Below, piece after piece: positions 9,420 to 21,400 of a stretch of 64,000 bases of DNA. The position numbers and the translations under genes were made by a program. Position 1 is the stretch's first letter, and each line of letters begins with the position of its first letter. The stretch lies in assembly GCF_020882245.1 (NCBI RefSeq), contig NC_083597.1, forward strand, positions 158,581 to 222,580, in the 5' to 3' direction. This stretch comes from Rhopalosiphum padi. Its lineage: Eukaryota; Arthropoda; Insecta; Hemiptera; Aphididae. The notes below the pieces were generated by a model. The model had not been told where the DNA came from. It saw nothing but the letters and a program-made list of their open reading frames with translations, and made no database searches.

Positions 9420-9617
9420 TTGGCAAAGTACATGTTTTTAAAATCGTGCCGGCTAAAAAATGTTGACCCTCTAGCAGAGTTTTTCGGATTATGTTCCGTA
9501 GTATACGACCCTATCGATGGAGTTAGAGACGACACTTCTGTTGAGTCTGCAGAGTCGGAATCTGGAACCGGCTCTGAGGTAGAGTGTGGAGACGAATCCG
9601 AAACAATTTGTTTTTAG
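9420..9617 (+). CDS. unrecognised 65-codon ORF, possibly a terminal exon or transposon remnant
   Basis: Encodes MAKYMFLKSCRLKNVDPL at the start, then a hydrophobic patch (AEFFGLCSVVYDPIDG) and an acidic Ser/Glu-rich tail ending ETICF. The codon pattern looks coding and GC is higher than the surroundings. In the same frame two codons precede the Met back to a possible acceptor (CTACGCAG then GGTACTTGGCAAAG), so this could be the last exon of a gene or of a spliced transposase. An AATAAA-like signal follows within about 25 nt of the stop. No domain recognised and no upstream exon found; it could equally be chance. Confidence 0.35.
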   Translation: MAKYMFLKSCRLKNVDPLAEFFGLCSVVYDPIDGVRDDTSVESAESESGTGSEVECGDESETICF

Positions 9618-10500
9618 TTTTAAAATAAAATATAAAAATTGGTTTTACTTTTTGACAGTGTAACCCGTATCCTTGTATGATTTTCAATGTAAAAAAAAAA
9701 CAAAAAAATATCCCTCGACTTACTATGCAACACAACCTCAAGTATGTCACAGCCCACAGGGTAAGTTATGTCGTATAGTATGTGCAGTGATTACACGTTT
9801 TGCTCCTCGGTGCAGTCTCTCTGCTCCGCAAATCGAAAATATCCCGTCACGCGTATGGGTAAAAAACCAAAAATCGTGAACTTTGTAAGTCTATAACTTC
9901 AAAACTAATGATTTCCCCGAATTTATTTTTAGACCATCGTTTAAGACTCGTTAAAATACATAGGTTTCCGAAAAAAAATCGAAAAATTCGAGTGGCCGCT
10001 AAACTAAACTTATGCCAAAAATAAATGTAGTACTTACTAGTTGGATATTTATTTATTACAAACGATTGATTTAGGTACTTATTTTATACAAGTTTTACTT
10101 TTGTTAAACGTTGAACCAAACTTCCAGCCAGGAGCAGAAAATGTAAAACAAGTAATCATTATCCGTTGCCCGTTAAAGTCGTTAAAAAATTAAATAACAG
10201 TCATTTATCAATTTCGACCGACGGAATACGACGGATAAATAATGTATCTGGTTCTGAATTTCTGATGACCAGGGTGAGAAATTCACATACTCAAAAATCG
10301 TAGTAGAACTATTTACAATGTTTAATGGTTGGTATTAATTTGAATTTTTGCGATTTGAGGTTAGTGTTCGAACCACGATCTTAGAAGATAGTTATTCAAG
10401 CATGTCGATTTCATTTAGGGCAGTTTTGGTGGCGAAAAGTAATTATGCTTAAAATAACATATTATAAATATATACATAGGTAATAAAATTATAATATTAA
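9618..10500. other. AT-rich non-coding DNA
   Basis: No coding region or recognisable element; A/T runs and scattered GC islands only. Probably decayed repeat sequence. Confidence 0.5.
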
Positions 10501-10509
10501 ACGTAATAA

Positions 10510-10793
10510 CTTTACAGATAAATTCTAAGCAGCAGCTCCGAACATCATATACAAACGACGATGAGTTAGGAAAATGGTTAAAACTATTTTTCGGTTTGCC
10601 ATTCCTACCACCACATTATATCAAAAATGCATTCGTTGAACTTGTATCTATATGTCCAAATATAGATATAGGATGCTTATTTTCTGATTATATATTGCAT
10701 ACTTATGTAGAAAATGATTATTTATTTACACCAGCAATTTGGGCTCGTCAGAAAATCCTCGGTAATACTATAATAACTATATACAAGGTGTAA
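10510..10793 (+). pseudogene. MULE-type transposase C-terminal fragment
   Basis: The open frame reads from about KINSKQQLRTSYTND through KWLKLFFGLPFLPPHYIKN, FVELVSICP, FSDYILHTYVEND and LFTPAIWA to a stop at 10793. The pattern of a Trp/Leu-Phe-Gly-Leu-Pro-Phe-Leu block, then a Val-Ser-Ile-Cys-Pro block, then a Tyr-x-Phe-Pro-x-x-Trp-like end is typical of MULE transposase genes that are abundant in aphid genomes. The catalytic part is not present here, so this is a fragment. It is not contiguous with the MULE relic at 61.7-62.5 kb, which carries the more N-terminal part. Confidence 0.6.
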
Positions 10794-11013
10794 AATTATG
10801 TGTTTTCATAATTTTTTTTCTTTAGTACAACAAATGGATCGGAGAGTTTCCATAGAACATATAATGCACAGTTTCATAGTCCACATTTTTTTATACTTAT
10901 ACTTATAATTTTTACATATTTTTTTTTTTAACAAATGTTCATCAAGTTTTTTTATTGACAATCAAATAAATAACAAATTGAAAATAAATATAATAAATGG
11001 CAACATTGCACAT

Positions 11014-11135
11014 AAAATCGTACGGAATGGTGTTGTTTTTGGGGTCATTTTGACAATCCATAGTTTGATCAAAATCGTACGGAATCGTGTTCCCAAAAAG
11101 GTAAAACGTACGGAATCGTGCTTAACCGGACACGT
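11014..11135 (+). repeat. short-motif array: three copies of an AAAATCGTACGGAATCGTG unit
   Basis: Copies at 11014-11035, 11071-11091 and 11103-11123 share CGTACGGAAT followed by CGTG or GGTG. They sit at irregular spacing (57 and 32 nt), followed by CCGGACACGTGTA. Similar arrays built from other CCG/CGG-containing words occur at 23022-23117, 43081-43188 and 52153-52681. Confidence 0.6.
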
Positions 11136-11900
11136 GTACTTAATAATTCGAAAACTATAACGTGTGCATTTTATACTAATAGGTAGGTACTATAGAAATT
11201 ACTTTCAAAAGTAATATTCGTTACTTGAAAATAATTCCAAATGGAATTATGAAATGCGTTACTTTCATAACATTACTACCCAATACTGTAAGTTTATAGC
11301 TAGTAACTTAGTAATTACTAATTATAGTATATATATTTATAGCCAGTTAATAATAGCTATTAACATTAGAGAACAGCGTCTTCTTTACCACCAATTAAAC
11401 TAACAACAAAGGAAATGTTGACATGATGGATAATATATTAAATAATAGACATTTTTTTTATATAGTAAATTTATTACATGATATAATATATAATATTTTA
11501 TTAAATACAGGCATACAGTGATAGACGATAGTTTATTCTGTTTTACTACAATTTTGTGTAGAAAGCTGAATGATTTTTATCCTCTATCGGGTATTCAACG
11601 CAATCTAGTGGTGAACTTTTCTCCTGCAATATTTTCAATCAAATAATATTGTTACTGTTTACACCTTATCAATCCACCTTGATGCGGTCGTGATCGTAAC
11701 CACCTGCAACAAATGCAGCACTTGCACAACCACATCTAAAATAGTAAAATGTGGTAGTGCAAAGGTATGTTTTTGCACCACCAGAAAATCGTTGAAATAT
11801 ATAATAATATATAAACAGATACAAAATTGTAAATTCCGTGCATATAATAGGCATTATCAATTAAATTATTATTCTATCTAGTATCTATGTTCTAAAATAG
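11136..11900. other. AT-rich non-coding DNA
   Basis: No gene recognised. A small Cys-rich ORF at 11690-11881 (NKCSTCTTTSK, KVCFCTTRKS) resembles no family I know and is left out. GCACCACCAGAAA occurs at about 11776 and again near 12437, probably parts of one hAT-type element. Confidence 0.45.
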
Positions 11901-11910
11901 TAAAATAAAA

Positions 11911-12471
11911 AATATGGCAATAATTCAGTACCTACCTGACAAATTAGAATCAAAAATAGAATACATAAAACAAAATTACATTCAAAAAGGTTTTCCATTA
12001 TTTACAGAGACATTAAAAATATTCCTAACAATAGGTACCTACTAATATAGCAGGTTGCGAAAGATCTTTTTCTTGTCTAAAGAGGTTAAAAACTTACCTT
12101 AGAACGACTATGGGACAAGAAAGGCTAGTAGTTTAGCTACTTTGCAGATCGAAAAAAAGAATAATATTAATTTGGACCAAGTAATTAATGAATTCGATTC
12201 GGGAACTGTGGAAAGAGGACGTAATCTCAACTTAAAATAAATAAAAAAAACATTTTGACTATTTTTTTTATTAATATTATAATAATAAAGGTTTTACAGC
12301 TAAAATAATTCAAAATGTATTTATTATTTAAAGAAATATATTATGGGAAAATATATAGTTTATAGGGAAGGATTTTACTTAGAAAGTTGGATTATTGGTG
12401 TGTTGGAAATTACCTATAGGTTGAGAATATGCCTCTGCACCACCAGAAATTGGACCCAATTTACGCCACTG
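11911..12471 (+). pseudogene. hAT transposase relic with element right end
   Basis: A decayed frame reads MAIIQYLPDKLESKIEY through LFTETLKIFLTI. After a gap it continues CERSFSCLKRLKTYLRTTMG and QERL, one frameshift follows, and then SLATLQIEKKNNINLDQ to a stop near 12238. The CERSFS-x-LKxxKTYLR-x-TMGQERL signature is the C-terminal dimerisation region of hAT transposases. In-frame stops and the frameshift make it non-functional. The sequence ends near 12471 in TTTACGCCACTG, whose complement CAGTGGCGTAAA looks like a hAT terminal inverted repeat. The left end was not found. Confidence 0.7.
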
Positions 12472-13224
12472 ATTGTAACGACCGCGATTATTTATCTAAG
12501 TTCGCGAGAGCGCGAACGGTCAAGAGTTACTCATATATGATCAACGTGTAAAACCTATCGGCCCAACCCACAAAAAATCAAATTGCGTTTTATTTCAAAA
12601 TATGTTGCAGAATTATATTTTATTTCAGTGCAAAAATGGCCCAAAGCTAAAAAATAAATTATTCACTAGATAGTAGCACATAATTCATTTTGTCATTACC
12701 ATTTTAATAATAACTTTGGGCCAAAAATGGACCAATTTAATGATAGATGAATAGGCCATTTTGATTTCTAAATTTAACTCAGTGATTGTGGAATAAGTTA
12801 TTTTTGTATTAGATTTTCTGATACTGCTGGCTGATAATAATGATAATTATATACAATATATACATACATTGTAATAATTATTGTAATACAATAAAGTGCC
12901 GTCCTAATTACATACACGACGTGTTGTTTTATTCATTCCAAACCGAACACCTATACGTAATTTCTGATATGAACAAATATAATTCATTGTTTATCAAGGA
13001 CTAGAACTATTATGTTATGAATCTGGTGTATTTTTGGAAATCTGGACTTCTTAGACCTATCTTTCCTTTTTTTGTTGTTAACCTTAGATTTTCATTTTAT
13101 ATCTACTCCTAGCACCAGTCACGGAATATTTGGGTGTGTAGTACTAAGTTTTATTACCGTTGACTATATGATGTGTTGTAAACACATAATGTATTATTAA
13201 TTATTATTATTATTATTCTGAGAT
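12472..13224. other. AT-rich non-coding DNA
   Basis: Nothing recognised beyond simple A/T-rich sequence and a short ATT microsatellite near 13198-13216. Confidence 0.5.
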
Positions 13225-13346
13225 TTCAGAGCACTTAACATAAACATAACATCAATTCTCCACAATATTGATGGAAAAATATTAATTGAGGTTAAAACGA
13301 CTTCTTCTCCCACAGATGTTAACAAGCCCTCAAAAAATTAAAAAAT
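13225..13346 (+). repeat. dispersed repeat, copy A (A-rich 3' end)
   Basis: About 110 nt shared with copy B at 17180-17295. Shared words are AACATAACA, CCACAATATTG, AATATTAATTGA and GGTTAAAACGA or TGTTAAAACGA, then a CCTC before an A-rich tail. The A-rich end suggests the 3' end of a LINE or SINE. The hAT MITE at 13361 inserted just downstream. Confidence 0.6.
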
Positions 13347-13360
13347 TTAGTGATGTATAA

Positions 13361-13696
13361 CAGGGGTGGCCAACCAGTCGATAGCGACACCCTTTCGTAT
13401 TTTCTTGAATTTTTTTCAGAAAAAAATTTAAATATTTTTTTTTTTTTTTGTAAATTTATATATCTTTGTATATCTCACGAATATAAAAATTATATTTAGA
13501 ATAAAGCAAAAAACAACTACGAAAAACGAAATTATTCACAGATATCGAATAAAAGACGAGTAACACACCTGTACATATAATATATTTTTTGTTTATTGAC
13601 AACCTTTTTTTTTTTGGTCGACCGCGACAACCTAGAAAATCTCGGAGTCGGAGGTCGATCGCAAGTCTATTAAAGTTGGCGGGGTGCCCACCCCTG
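13361..13696. mobile_element. non-autonomous hAT element (MITE), 336 bp, perfect 8-bp TSD
   Basis: Begins CAGGGGTGGCCAACC and ends GGGGTGCCCACCCCTG, which are imperfect terminal inverted repeats. It is flanked on both sides by ATGTATAA (13353-13360 and 13697-13704). An 8-bp target duplication and CAGGGGT-type ends define the hAT superfamily. No transposase is encoded; the minus ORF at 13456-13707 is a chance frame across the right end. Confidence 0.88.
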
Positions 13697-13704
13697 ATGT
13701 ATAA

Positions 13705-15190
13705 CATCCTTTAAAACTTCTTCGCGTAGGTCAACAGCTTATTATAACACAGGGAAAATAGAAATCATATATTTTATTCTATGTTTCTGGAATTTTAAGT
13801 TAACGTTAGAAATATAAAATATTGTCCTCAATATAGGCATTTTATTTGTTTCGATGGTATTCCTCAAGAATTATTGTGGTTTGCGGGTGTTTAAGCTGAA
13901 TAAATGGAATAAATGCGAAAGTAGTTTCTCTCCCATTCGGAGTACCATAACTACACAAACGGGTAGATATAAATGATATAATGCTGTTTAAGAATATAAT
14001 ATCTGTATGATATGATATATTATAAATACAATGATATGATTATGTATTTATGTGTTTATATTATAATAATAATTATAATAAAAATTATTATTATATACTC
14101 ATATACGCAGTCAAAGGGTAATTAGAAAAAATAACTACAACTTATGGACAATTATAGATGAAAGTAAAAAAAAAAAATTAGTATGATAATATTGTTTATC
14201 ACAATCCACAATTAATTATAACACCATATTTTATTACCTAAATTATTATGTATTATTATGATATAGGTAAGTATGTTTTTTTCATAATTCCGGTACATCT
14301 AAATTACAATTAAATAGTCAAATTAAATTACTAATACAATATTACATTATAATAAAAAATACATATTATCATTTTACAATCAATGATACATAACCTATAT
14401 TATACAAAATACAATTATTTTAATCATACTGAACGTGGTATTCTAAAAATATATTACACAATAAAATACTAAGAAGATAAATTATTAAAATGAATTATAT
14501 AAATAATCAATTTTTAATAGATTTTAAAAATCTAATAATTAGTTTGCTTATTACAACAATATTAAGTACGTCTTTTTAATAATAGTTATTTCGTTCGAAA
14601 AAAAAAACCACAATATCTATGCCAGACGTTAAATAATACAATGGTGAGATTATACAAATTTTTGCTCTCGTAAAATTAATACATACAATATTATTATCAT
14701 ATTTGATGTCAAAAACGTAATTATTATCTTAATTTTAATTCATAATTAGCTTGGCCACTTGAATGGAAAATAAATAATATAATACACGTCTTAACATACA
14801 AAGGTACTGTTGTAAATATAATATAATATAATATAATCTTAAATTGATCTAAAGTTTTTGATAAACCTATACCTTATCTATACAATTAAATATTTTACAG
14901 TCAATTTTACAATTCTGTCTTAAAATATAAGGAGACAAAACTTAAATAAAATATTGCATGAAGGAGGTTGGCGATAAATAAGGCTAGTGACACGATTTAG
15001 TTGTCGATACTTGGAGTGCAATTAGCGTTTTAAATAACAATATATATTATAATATATAATACTACCTATATGTTGTACGCGAAAAGTGTTTTAGGAATTT
15101 AGGAAATCGTAATTCTGAATCAGTTATTGATTAACATTTTGTGAAATGATGTTTTTTATAAAATAAAATTATTATTAATTATTTGATGTA
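13705..15190. other. AT-rich 3' flank of the spondin gene
   Basis: No coding sequence or classifiable repeat. It contains many ATTATT/TATAAT runs and a short TATAATATAATATAAT microsatellite near 14816-14836. Confidence 0.5.
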
Positions 15191-15199
15191 CAGTATACA

Positions 15200-15205
15200 T
15201 TTATT
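15200..15205 (-). promoter_or_regulatory. candidate polyadenylation signal of the spondin gene
   Basis: AATAAA on the minus strand about 70 nt after the stop codon. In DNA this AT-rich the hexamer also occurs by chance. Confidence 0.4.
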
Positions 15206-15271
15206 ATAATATAATATTATTATAACAACATACAAAACATAATATGATATATGTTATTGTAACTTGTATTA

Positions 15272-15468
15272 TTACCACTCAAAATGTGTTTGTGAGGGAC
15301 AGTCTTTGGCGCTCCCACACCATTTGGTCTGCAACAATGGTGGACACTGCCGTCCTGCTCCTCTTGGGTGTTTTATCACTTCTCTGCGCCTCTGCATTTC
15401 GCCGATACCACATGACACGCTGCATGCACTCCATTCAGACCAGACACCTAATCTGCAGTCCCGGTACC
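15272..15468 (-). CDS. spondin gene last exon (thrombospondin type-1 repeat and stop)
   Basis: Acceptor TATGTGCAG. Reads RYRDCRLGVWSEWSACSVSC then GIGEMQRRREVIKHPRGAGR, QCPP, TKWCGSAKDC and THFEW, then TAA. It has the WxxW motif, the C-S-V-S-C-G motif and six cysteines in TSR spacing. The short Phe-Glu-Trp tail after the last Cys resembles the end of insect M-spondins. Confidence 0.93.
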
Positions 15469-18400
15469 CTGCACATAAAACGTAGTGATATAAAAATCTA
15501 GTTAAAAAAAAACTAGAACACTCGCTTCTGCTACATAGTAAGTTGCACAGTAATGTAAAACTAGGTTATCTATTGTTATTTTAAGAGATTTAAAATTAAC
15601 GTTTTTTGGTGTGAATATGAGATTATAATTTTGAATGAATACAAATATATAATATATCTAACTTAACATTTACGTTATTTTGACCCCTATTAATTGAAAT
15701 CCATAAAAGGGTAAATAACAATTTGATAGTTATTTGATAGTTTACAATTATTAGATATTCATAATTACAGTATTTTTGGAAACTAAAAATAAATAAATAA
15801 ATAATCACTTGATTTTTTGTGAGTTTTCTTATGTTTTTGAACATGATAATTGTCCAAAATACTGTTCATCAACGCTTCTTTATTACCTTTTGGTATTGAT
15901 ATGGACGATGTAACGTTATTGGAAACCAATACTTTATCATCGCCAATACTGAAAAATGAATTATCAGTCGTTATTTAATTGCTGTAAGCATTAGTTAATA
16001 AATATTAATGCATTAATATAATTTAAAACTATATTTATTTATAATATTATATGGTAATTAAACCATTATTATTATTATTATCGTATGGTATAATATGCAA
16101 GCATTACAAACTAGATACAAGTGTATATAAATAATTCACATAACAATAAAACAATATTAAACTTTAAAATTAATGCAATGGGTAACTTTTCTATGTTGTC
16201 AATTAGTTAAGTAGTCTAAAGTTGGATGTCAAGTGTCCTTATCCATGTTACCACGTTTTCGGTTGCTTTGTGGAGTTCTTCCACTGTCCCGTTAAATGCG
16301 TGGAGAGGGCAATCACTTATAATATGGGAGATGGACTGTAATGAGTGGCCGCAGTCACAGCCGGAACTATCCCTCATTTTCCATTTATGTAGCATCTCTG
16401 AATCTCTCCGAAGCGACCATGTACGTAGGCGATTAAGTGTTACCCACTCGTGACGGGCTAATTGTTGTCCTGCAGGAACTAGAGTATCCAGGCTTTTAAT
16501 TAGGCTATAATTGTCTATGGTAGAATTCTGCCATTCTAGTTTCCATTCATCCATACCGTCATACTGGTTATCAATGAGTCTGGTTATAGTTAGATAAGCA
16601 GGTTCTCTAGATTTTAGCCTAAGATTCTAGTTTGACGTGTCTTGATGTAATGGGAGGGATGTATTTGATAAATATTTTGACCATTCTCTGCATGCAGCTT
16701 TTTTACGCCGAATGTGTGGCGGTAGAATGTTGCATAGGACTGGGAGCCATTCTGTCGGAGTCGATTTGACAGTACCAGAGATAATACGCATAGAATGATT
16801 AAGTTGAACATCGATCTTGCTACAATGCGAACTATTTAACCACACTGGGGAGGCATATTCTGCGGCAGAGTAGACTAGCGTTAAGGCCGACGTTCTCAGG
16901 GTGGGCATTGCTGCCCCCAAGGATGAGCCAGCTAGTTTATGAATAATGTTGTTTCGAGTTTTAAGTTTAGTAGCAGTATTTTCGATGTGATGTTTTAAGT
17001 TAACTGTCTATCAAGCGTCACTCCTAGATATTTCGGTGTCGGATCGTATTCAAGACTTTTTCCACCCAATTTAATTTGGGGATTGTATTTTTACAACCGG
17101 TTGTTTAAGTGGAATACTGGAATGTCAACACAAATGAATCACTACAGTTTTATTAAACCATTTAAGTTATAATATTTATGTCTAAATAAACATAACACCA
17201 ATGATCCACAATATTGGTGAAAGCAATATTAATTGATGTTAAAACGATTCCGTCTCCTAAAAATACTAATAAGTCCTCAAAAAAAAAAAAAAATAAGAAG
17301 AAGAATAAGGAAGAATATGAGTAATATATACTAAGTTTATAATAAATAAATATATATAACTAAATGCATAAGTTAGGGCTTAACTTATTTTAATTTTCAA
17401 TTTATAGCATTTATACAATAAATAGTTGTATTTATGTTTAAAAATTAAAAAGTTACAAGTATTTGAATTTAACATTTTTTACTCAATTCTTGCATAGTGT
17501 ACAATAGTATAAATATACATATTAATACTTATAAGAGCTATAATACACTATCATGCATTTTACCGTTTAAAAACATAGCATACAATTAAAATATACAGTA
17601 GAATCCGCTTAATTGGGACACATTTGGCGGTGACCTATTTGTCCCCATTATCCGACTGTTCCGATTAACCGAATAACTAATAAACCGATACATTCTTTCG
17701 GGACTATGCAATCTGTCCCTATTAAGCAGTTGTTCCCTTTATGTAGTGCCCAAATAAGTGGATTCTACTGTATAACAATAGCCCAACCCTAATGCTTATT
17801 TTTTAAAAATCATAAATGTGAAATATATTTATACATCTTAATTTAATAAGTCGTTAAAAATTGTATTAGACCAAGTAAGATAAATTAAGCTTAATTTAAA
17901 AAATGTACACAGTTTAATTAGTACACACAGTGTACTGTAACCTTACCTTTTATAGTTATTGTACTCTTGTTCTCGTCTTTGCTGTTCCATTTCCAGTTGT
18001 ACCTCACGATCGCTATCACTGTCACCATTTAAAACTTTAATAACGCTCTCTTCGATTTTTACCGTGGGGTCTGATGCCTGTCCTCTACCGTTCAAAGATT
18101 GTTCGTATTCTTTGATCTATAATATTTACCAAAAAAAAACAAAACACAGCAATATTACACATTCCATGAAAAAGAATTGGTTAATAAGTATTTCTGTAAA
18201 TGTAATCATATAATATGTCGTAGGTTATAAGGAAAATTAAACTTTTTGACAAAAACACTATGCTCTTTTCAATGGAGTAGTCCGTTTGTGAACTAATTAT
18301 TATTTTTCCAAACAGCCAGCTATTAAATGGGCTTATTGCAGACAAATTTAGAGCAGTTATACCTTTTAAAAACTAAAATTATTATAAAGTTATTGTATTG

Positions 18401-21400
18401 CAATTTATTGTTTGTACAAAAAAAAAAAAAACAAATATCTATATTTCTCGACTAAGTACCAAATTAAATAATAATATAAAGAGAAACAAGGATGAGATAT
18501 TAACAATTTGGAGAGCACAGTTATGTCAAAAACTGTACAATAATATTCAACTTCACTAAAATAAATATAATAGATGCTTATAAAGTTTGCATAATATTTT
18601 TTTTTGTGCAAGTAAAAATTACTATATAATAATTGACGTTTGTAAAAATGCCCAATGCGGATGTCTATTTGCAATAAGCTTGCTTATCCGGCCATTTGAA
18701 TAATTAATAAGTAGTTCACAGACAGGCTATCCCATTGTAAAGAGCCTAGTATTTTTGCATAAAATACTGATTTTTTATATGGCCTATGACATAGGTTAGG
18801 TTAGGTTAGGTTATAGGCCCTATGACATAATTTATTACACTTATAACGCGTGATTCATTTAAGTTCTCACACTCATTGTTAAATTATTTCACCTTCAACT
18901 TTTTTTGAAAATATTATTTTCACATAATTAGATAAGAAAATTATATTTTTTGTCACTATCATTTGTTTAGCTTTACTTCTTTAATGACAGTACATATTTT
19001 TAATTTTATAGAGTAGGTTTGCACCTAACCTATTCTATAAATATTATGATTACACTAATAATCTCATACAACGTATGATTAATAATGACTAACGTATGAC
19101 TAATTTTATATTATTACCTATTTAGTTGTATTGTAGCTTTCGTGCCGTACTTGTCTCAGTTTAAACCTACCTCTGTGAGTCTAGCTTTTCGGCACTTGTT
19201 TATATAAAATCTAAACATCGATCACGATTGGACGTGGACAGTGATCTGAGATGCGCATTATCACATGTCGTCAAGCATTCAAAAATTGATTAAAATTAAA
19301 CAGTGCCAACCCTCTCATTAATTTGTATTTAATTAGTTCATTTTAATTTTAAATTGTAATAATATTTTTTTTCTTATGCAAATAAATTAATTTAATATCA
19401 AAAAAAAAACTTAATTTAAGTTATATTTATATTAATCCAATAACCAACATTAAACTATGTTATGAAGTATATTATATTATACATAAAAATATTATGCATA
19501 CATAAATCTTATAGTAATAAGAGGTAGGGCGTGGATTTCAAAAGGTTGATAACCCTTGTGTTAGGTTACAATATTTTGTATATTTCGTAGTATTTTGGAG
19601 TATAAATATTTAATTTCAAACCTGAAGTTAATAATTTATACAGTATTTATATGAATGGAGTTGAATGAAATGTTAGTCCACTAATCCACGCATTTAAACA
19701 TTAAATGCTTATAATACCTATTACCTACTAATTAACAATACTCGTATAGTTATATAACATTTATTTGTTTGTATTAAAGTACTTAGAAAATTATTCTGCT
19801 GTGAAATATGAAAATAAAAATATATGCTGTCACTTAAAAAAGTAAAAATTAAAAAATGACAACGATTAAAAATTGTAAAAATATAGATTTTTCAAAAATG
19901 TAGTTTTACTATTACATTAATAATTTTAAAAAAAATCAATAATTTTTTAAACAATGTAGATAAAAAGTGTAGATACTTAAATAGATCATCTATAATATCC
20001 ATAAAAGGTATCAAATAATACTTTTATAAATTGAAAAGTCGCTATGGTGGGTAACCGATTGAACTGTGGATAATAAAAAGAGCTGGCAGGGTGTGATGGA
20101 TAGTTGCTTTTTATTCGGTATACAATGCCCTGTGGATCGGTGGGCCAGTTCGGCGCGGTAAACGTGAAGCCATTGTCGCATCCCGCGTCAATTGGATCAG
20201 CCTATATTAAAATGTATACTCAATTAGATAAAATATAATCTAAATTTAACTAAATTAATAGTTAAATTGAATCTAATAATATAATAATAAAATTGATTTT
20301 AAGATGGTTCATTGTTTAATTTACATATTTCAAAGAACATTCTTAAAGTGAAATGATTGATATTATTATTATTTAATGTAAGACGCTAATATTTAGTCAT
20401 TTAGTCAATGTATGCAAAGTATAACTAAAATAGTAAAATAGTTTGTTGTTTCACAAAATTGTTCACTCTCTTTTCATATACATAATGGCTGTTTTCAGTA
20501 ATTATCTAACTAACAGAAATACATAAAAACGTTTATTACTGGTATAGTCGTAGTTATCATAAATTAGTGTTTGTAATTTAGTAGTTAAATACTATAAAGA
20601 ATAAATGATAATATTATTAAAGTTCATATTCCGAATCGAAAAAATTCATCATATTTTTTTAGTTAATCAACTTTATATTACTTTTTAGAAATTGTTTTGC
20701 TTACTCACACAAATATTGAAATATAGGTATATTATAGCCATGTAACAATAATGTTGTATAAACTACAAATTCTATTATGTAACTTGTACATTAATATAAA
20801 CATGCATATTTTTAGAACAAGATATATTCTACATTTTATATTTTGATAAATTTAATGTATTGATACTGACTACTGAGTATGATAATAATATACTAACCTC
20901 AATAGTGATGCTGTCGAGCCAGTTTCCATTCACGCACAGATCAAACGAATCTATACCAATAAACCAATCCGGAGATGGAATCATGCGTGACATCAATGAC
21001 ACCTTAAAAATAAATTTATGGATTTTACGATTTGACCAATTATAATAATAATATAAACATTTAATATACTTTATATACTGCACTAAACGTAAACAGTAAA
21101 CAAGTGCGATTTATGCAAATGCTATGATTTAAAACAAAATCGTTTTCTTTTAGAAAACACAATTGTTTTTTTGAAAGAAACTATAAATGAAAATAAAAAT
21201 ACTCCGTTGCATATTCCAGGAATGATCTTAGTAGTGAAAAATACAATACTTTAATATTGTATGCTTTATATGTAAAGGATCATTAAAATCAAGTCAGGTG
21301 CATTTAATGAACACAAATAAACATGGGCATTTTTTCCATAACTTGTGTATTAATATAGGCATTAAATAATAAATCAGCCGACATGATAAAATCTAGATCT

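Larger units (their letters stand above)
15949..17946. other. spondin intron carrying three repeats
   Basis: 2.0-kb intron holding a truncated jockey-type LINE, dispersed repeat copy B and a pogo-type MITE (listed separately). The rest is AT-rich and unassigned. Confidence 0.7.

Noticed and set aside
11690..11881. Cys-rich 63-codon ORF as a zinc-finger or piggyBac C-terminus
   Set aside because: Cys spacing fits no family, and the sequence overlaps repeat words seen again at 12437.
15244..15501. Plus-strand ORFs of 73 and 85 codons
   Set aside because: Antisense shadows of the spondin TSR exon.
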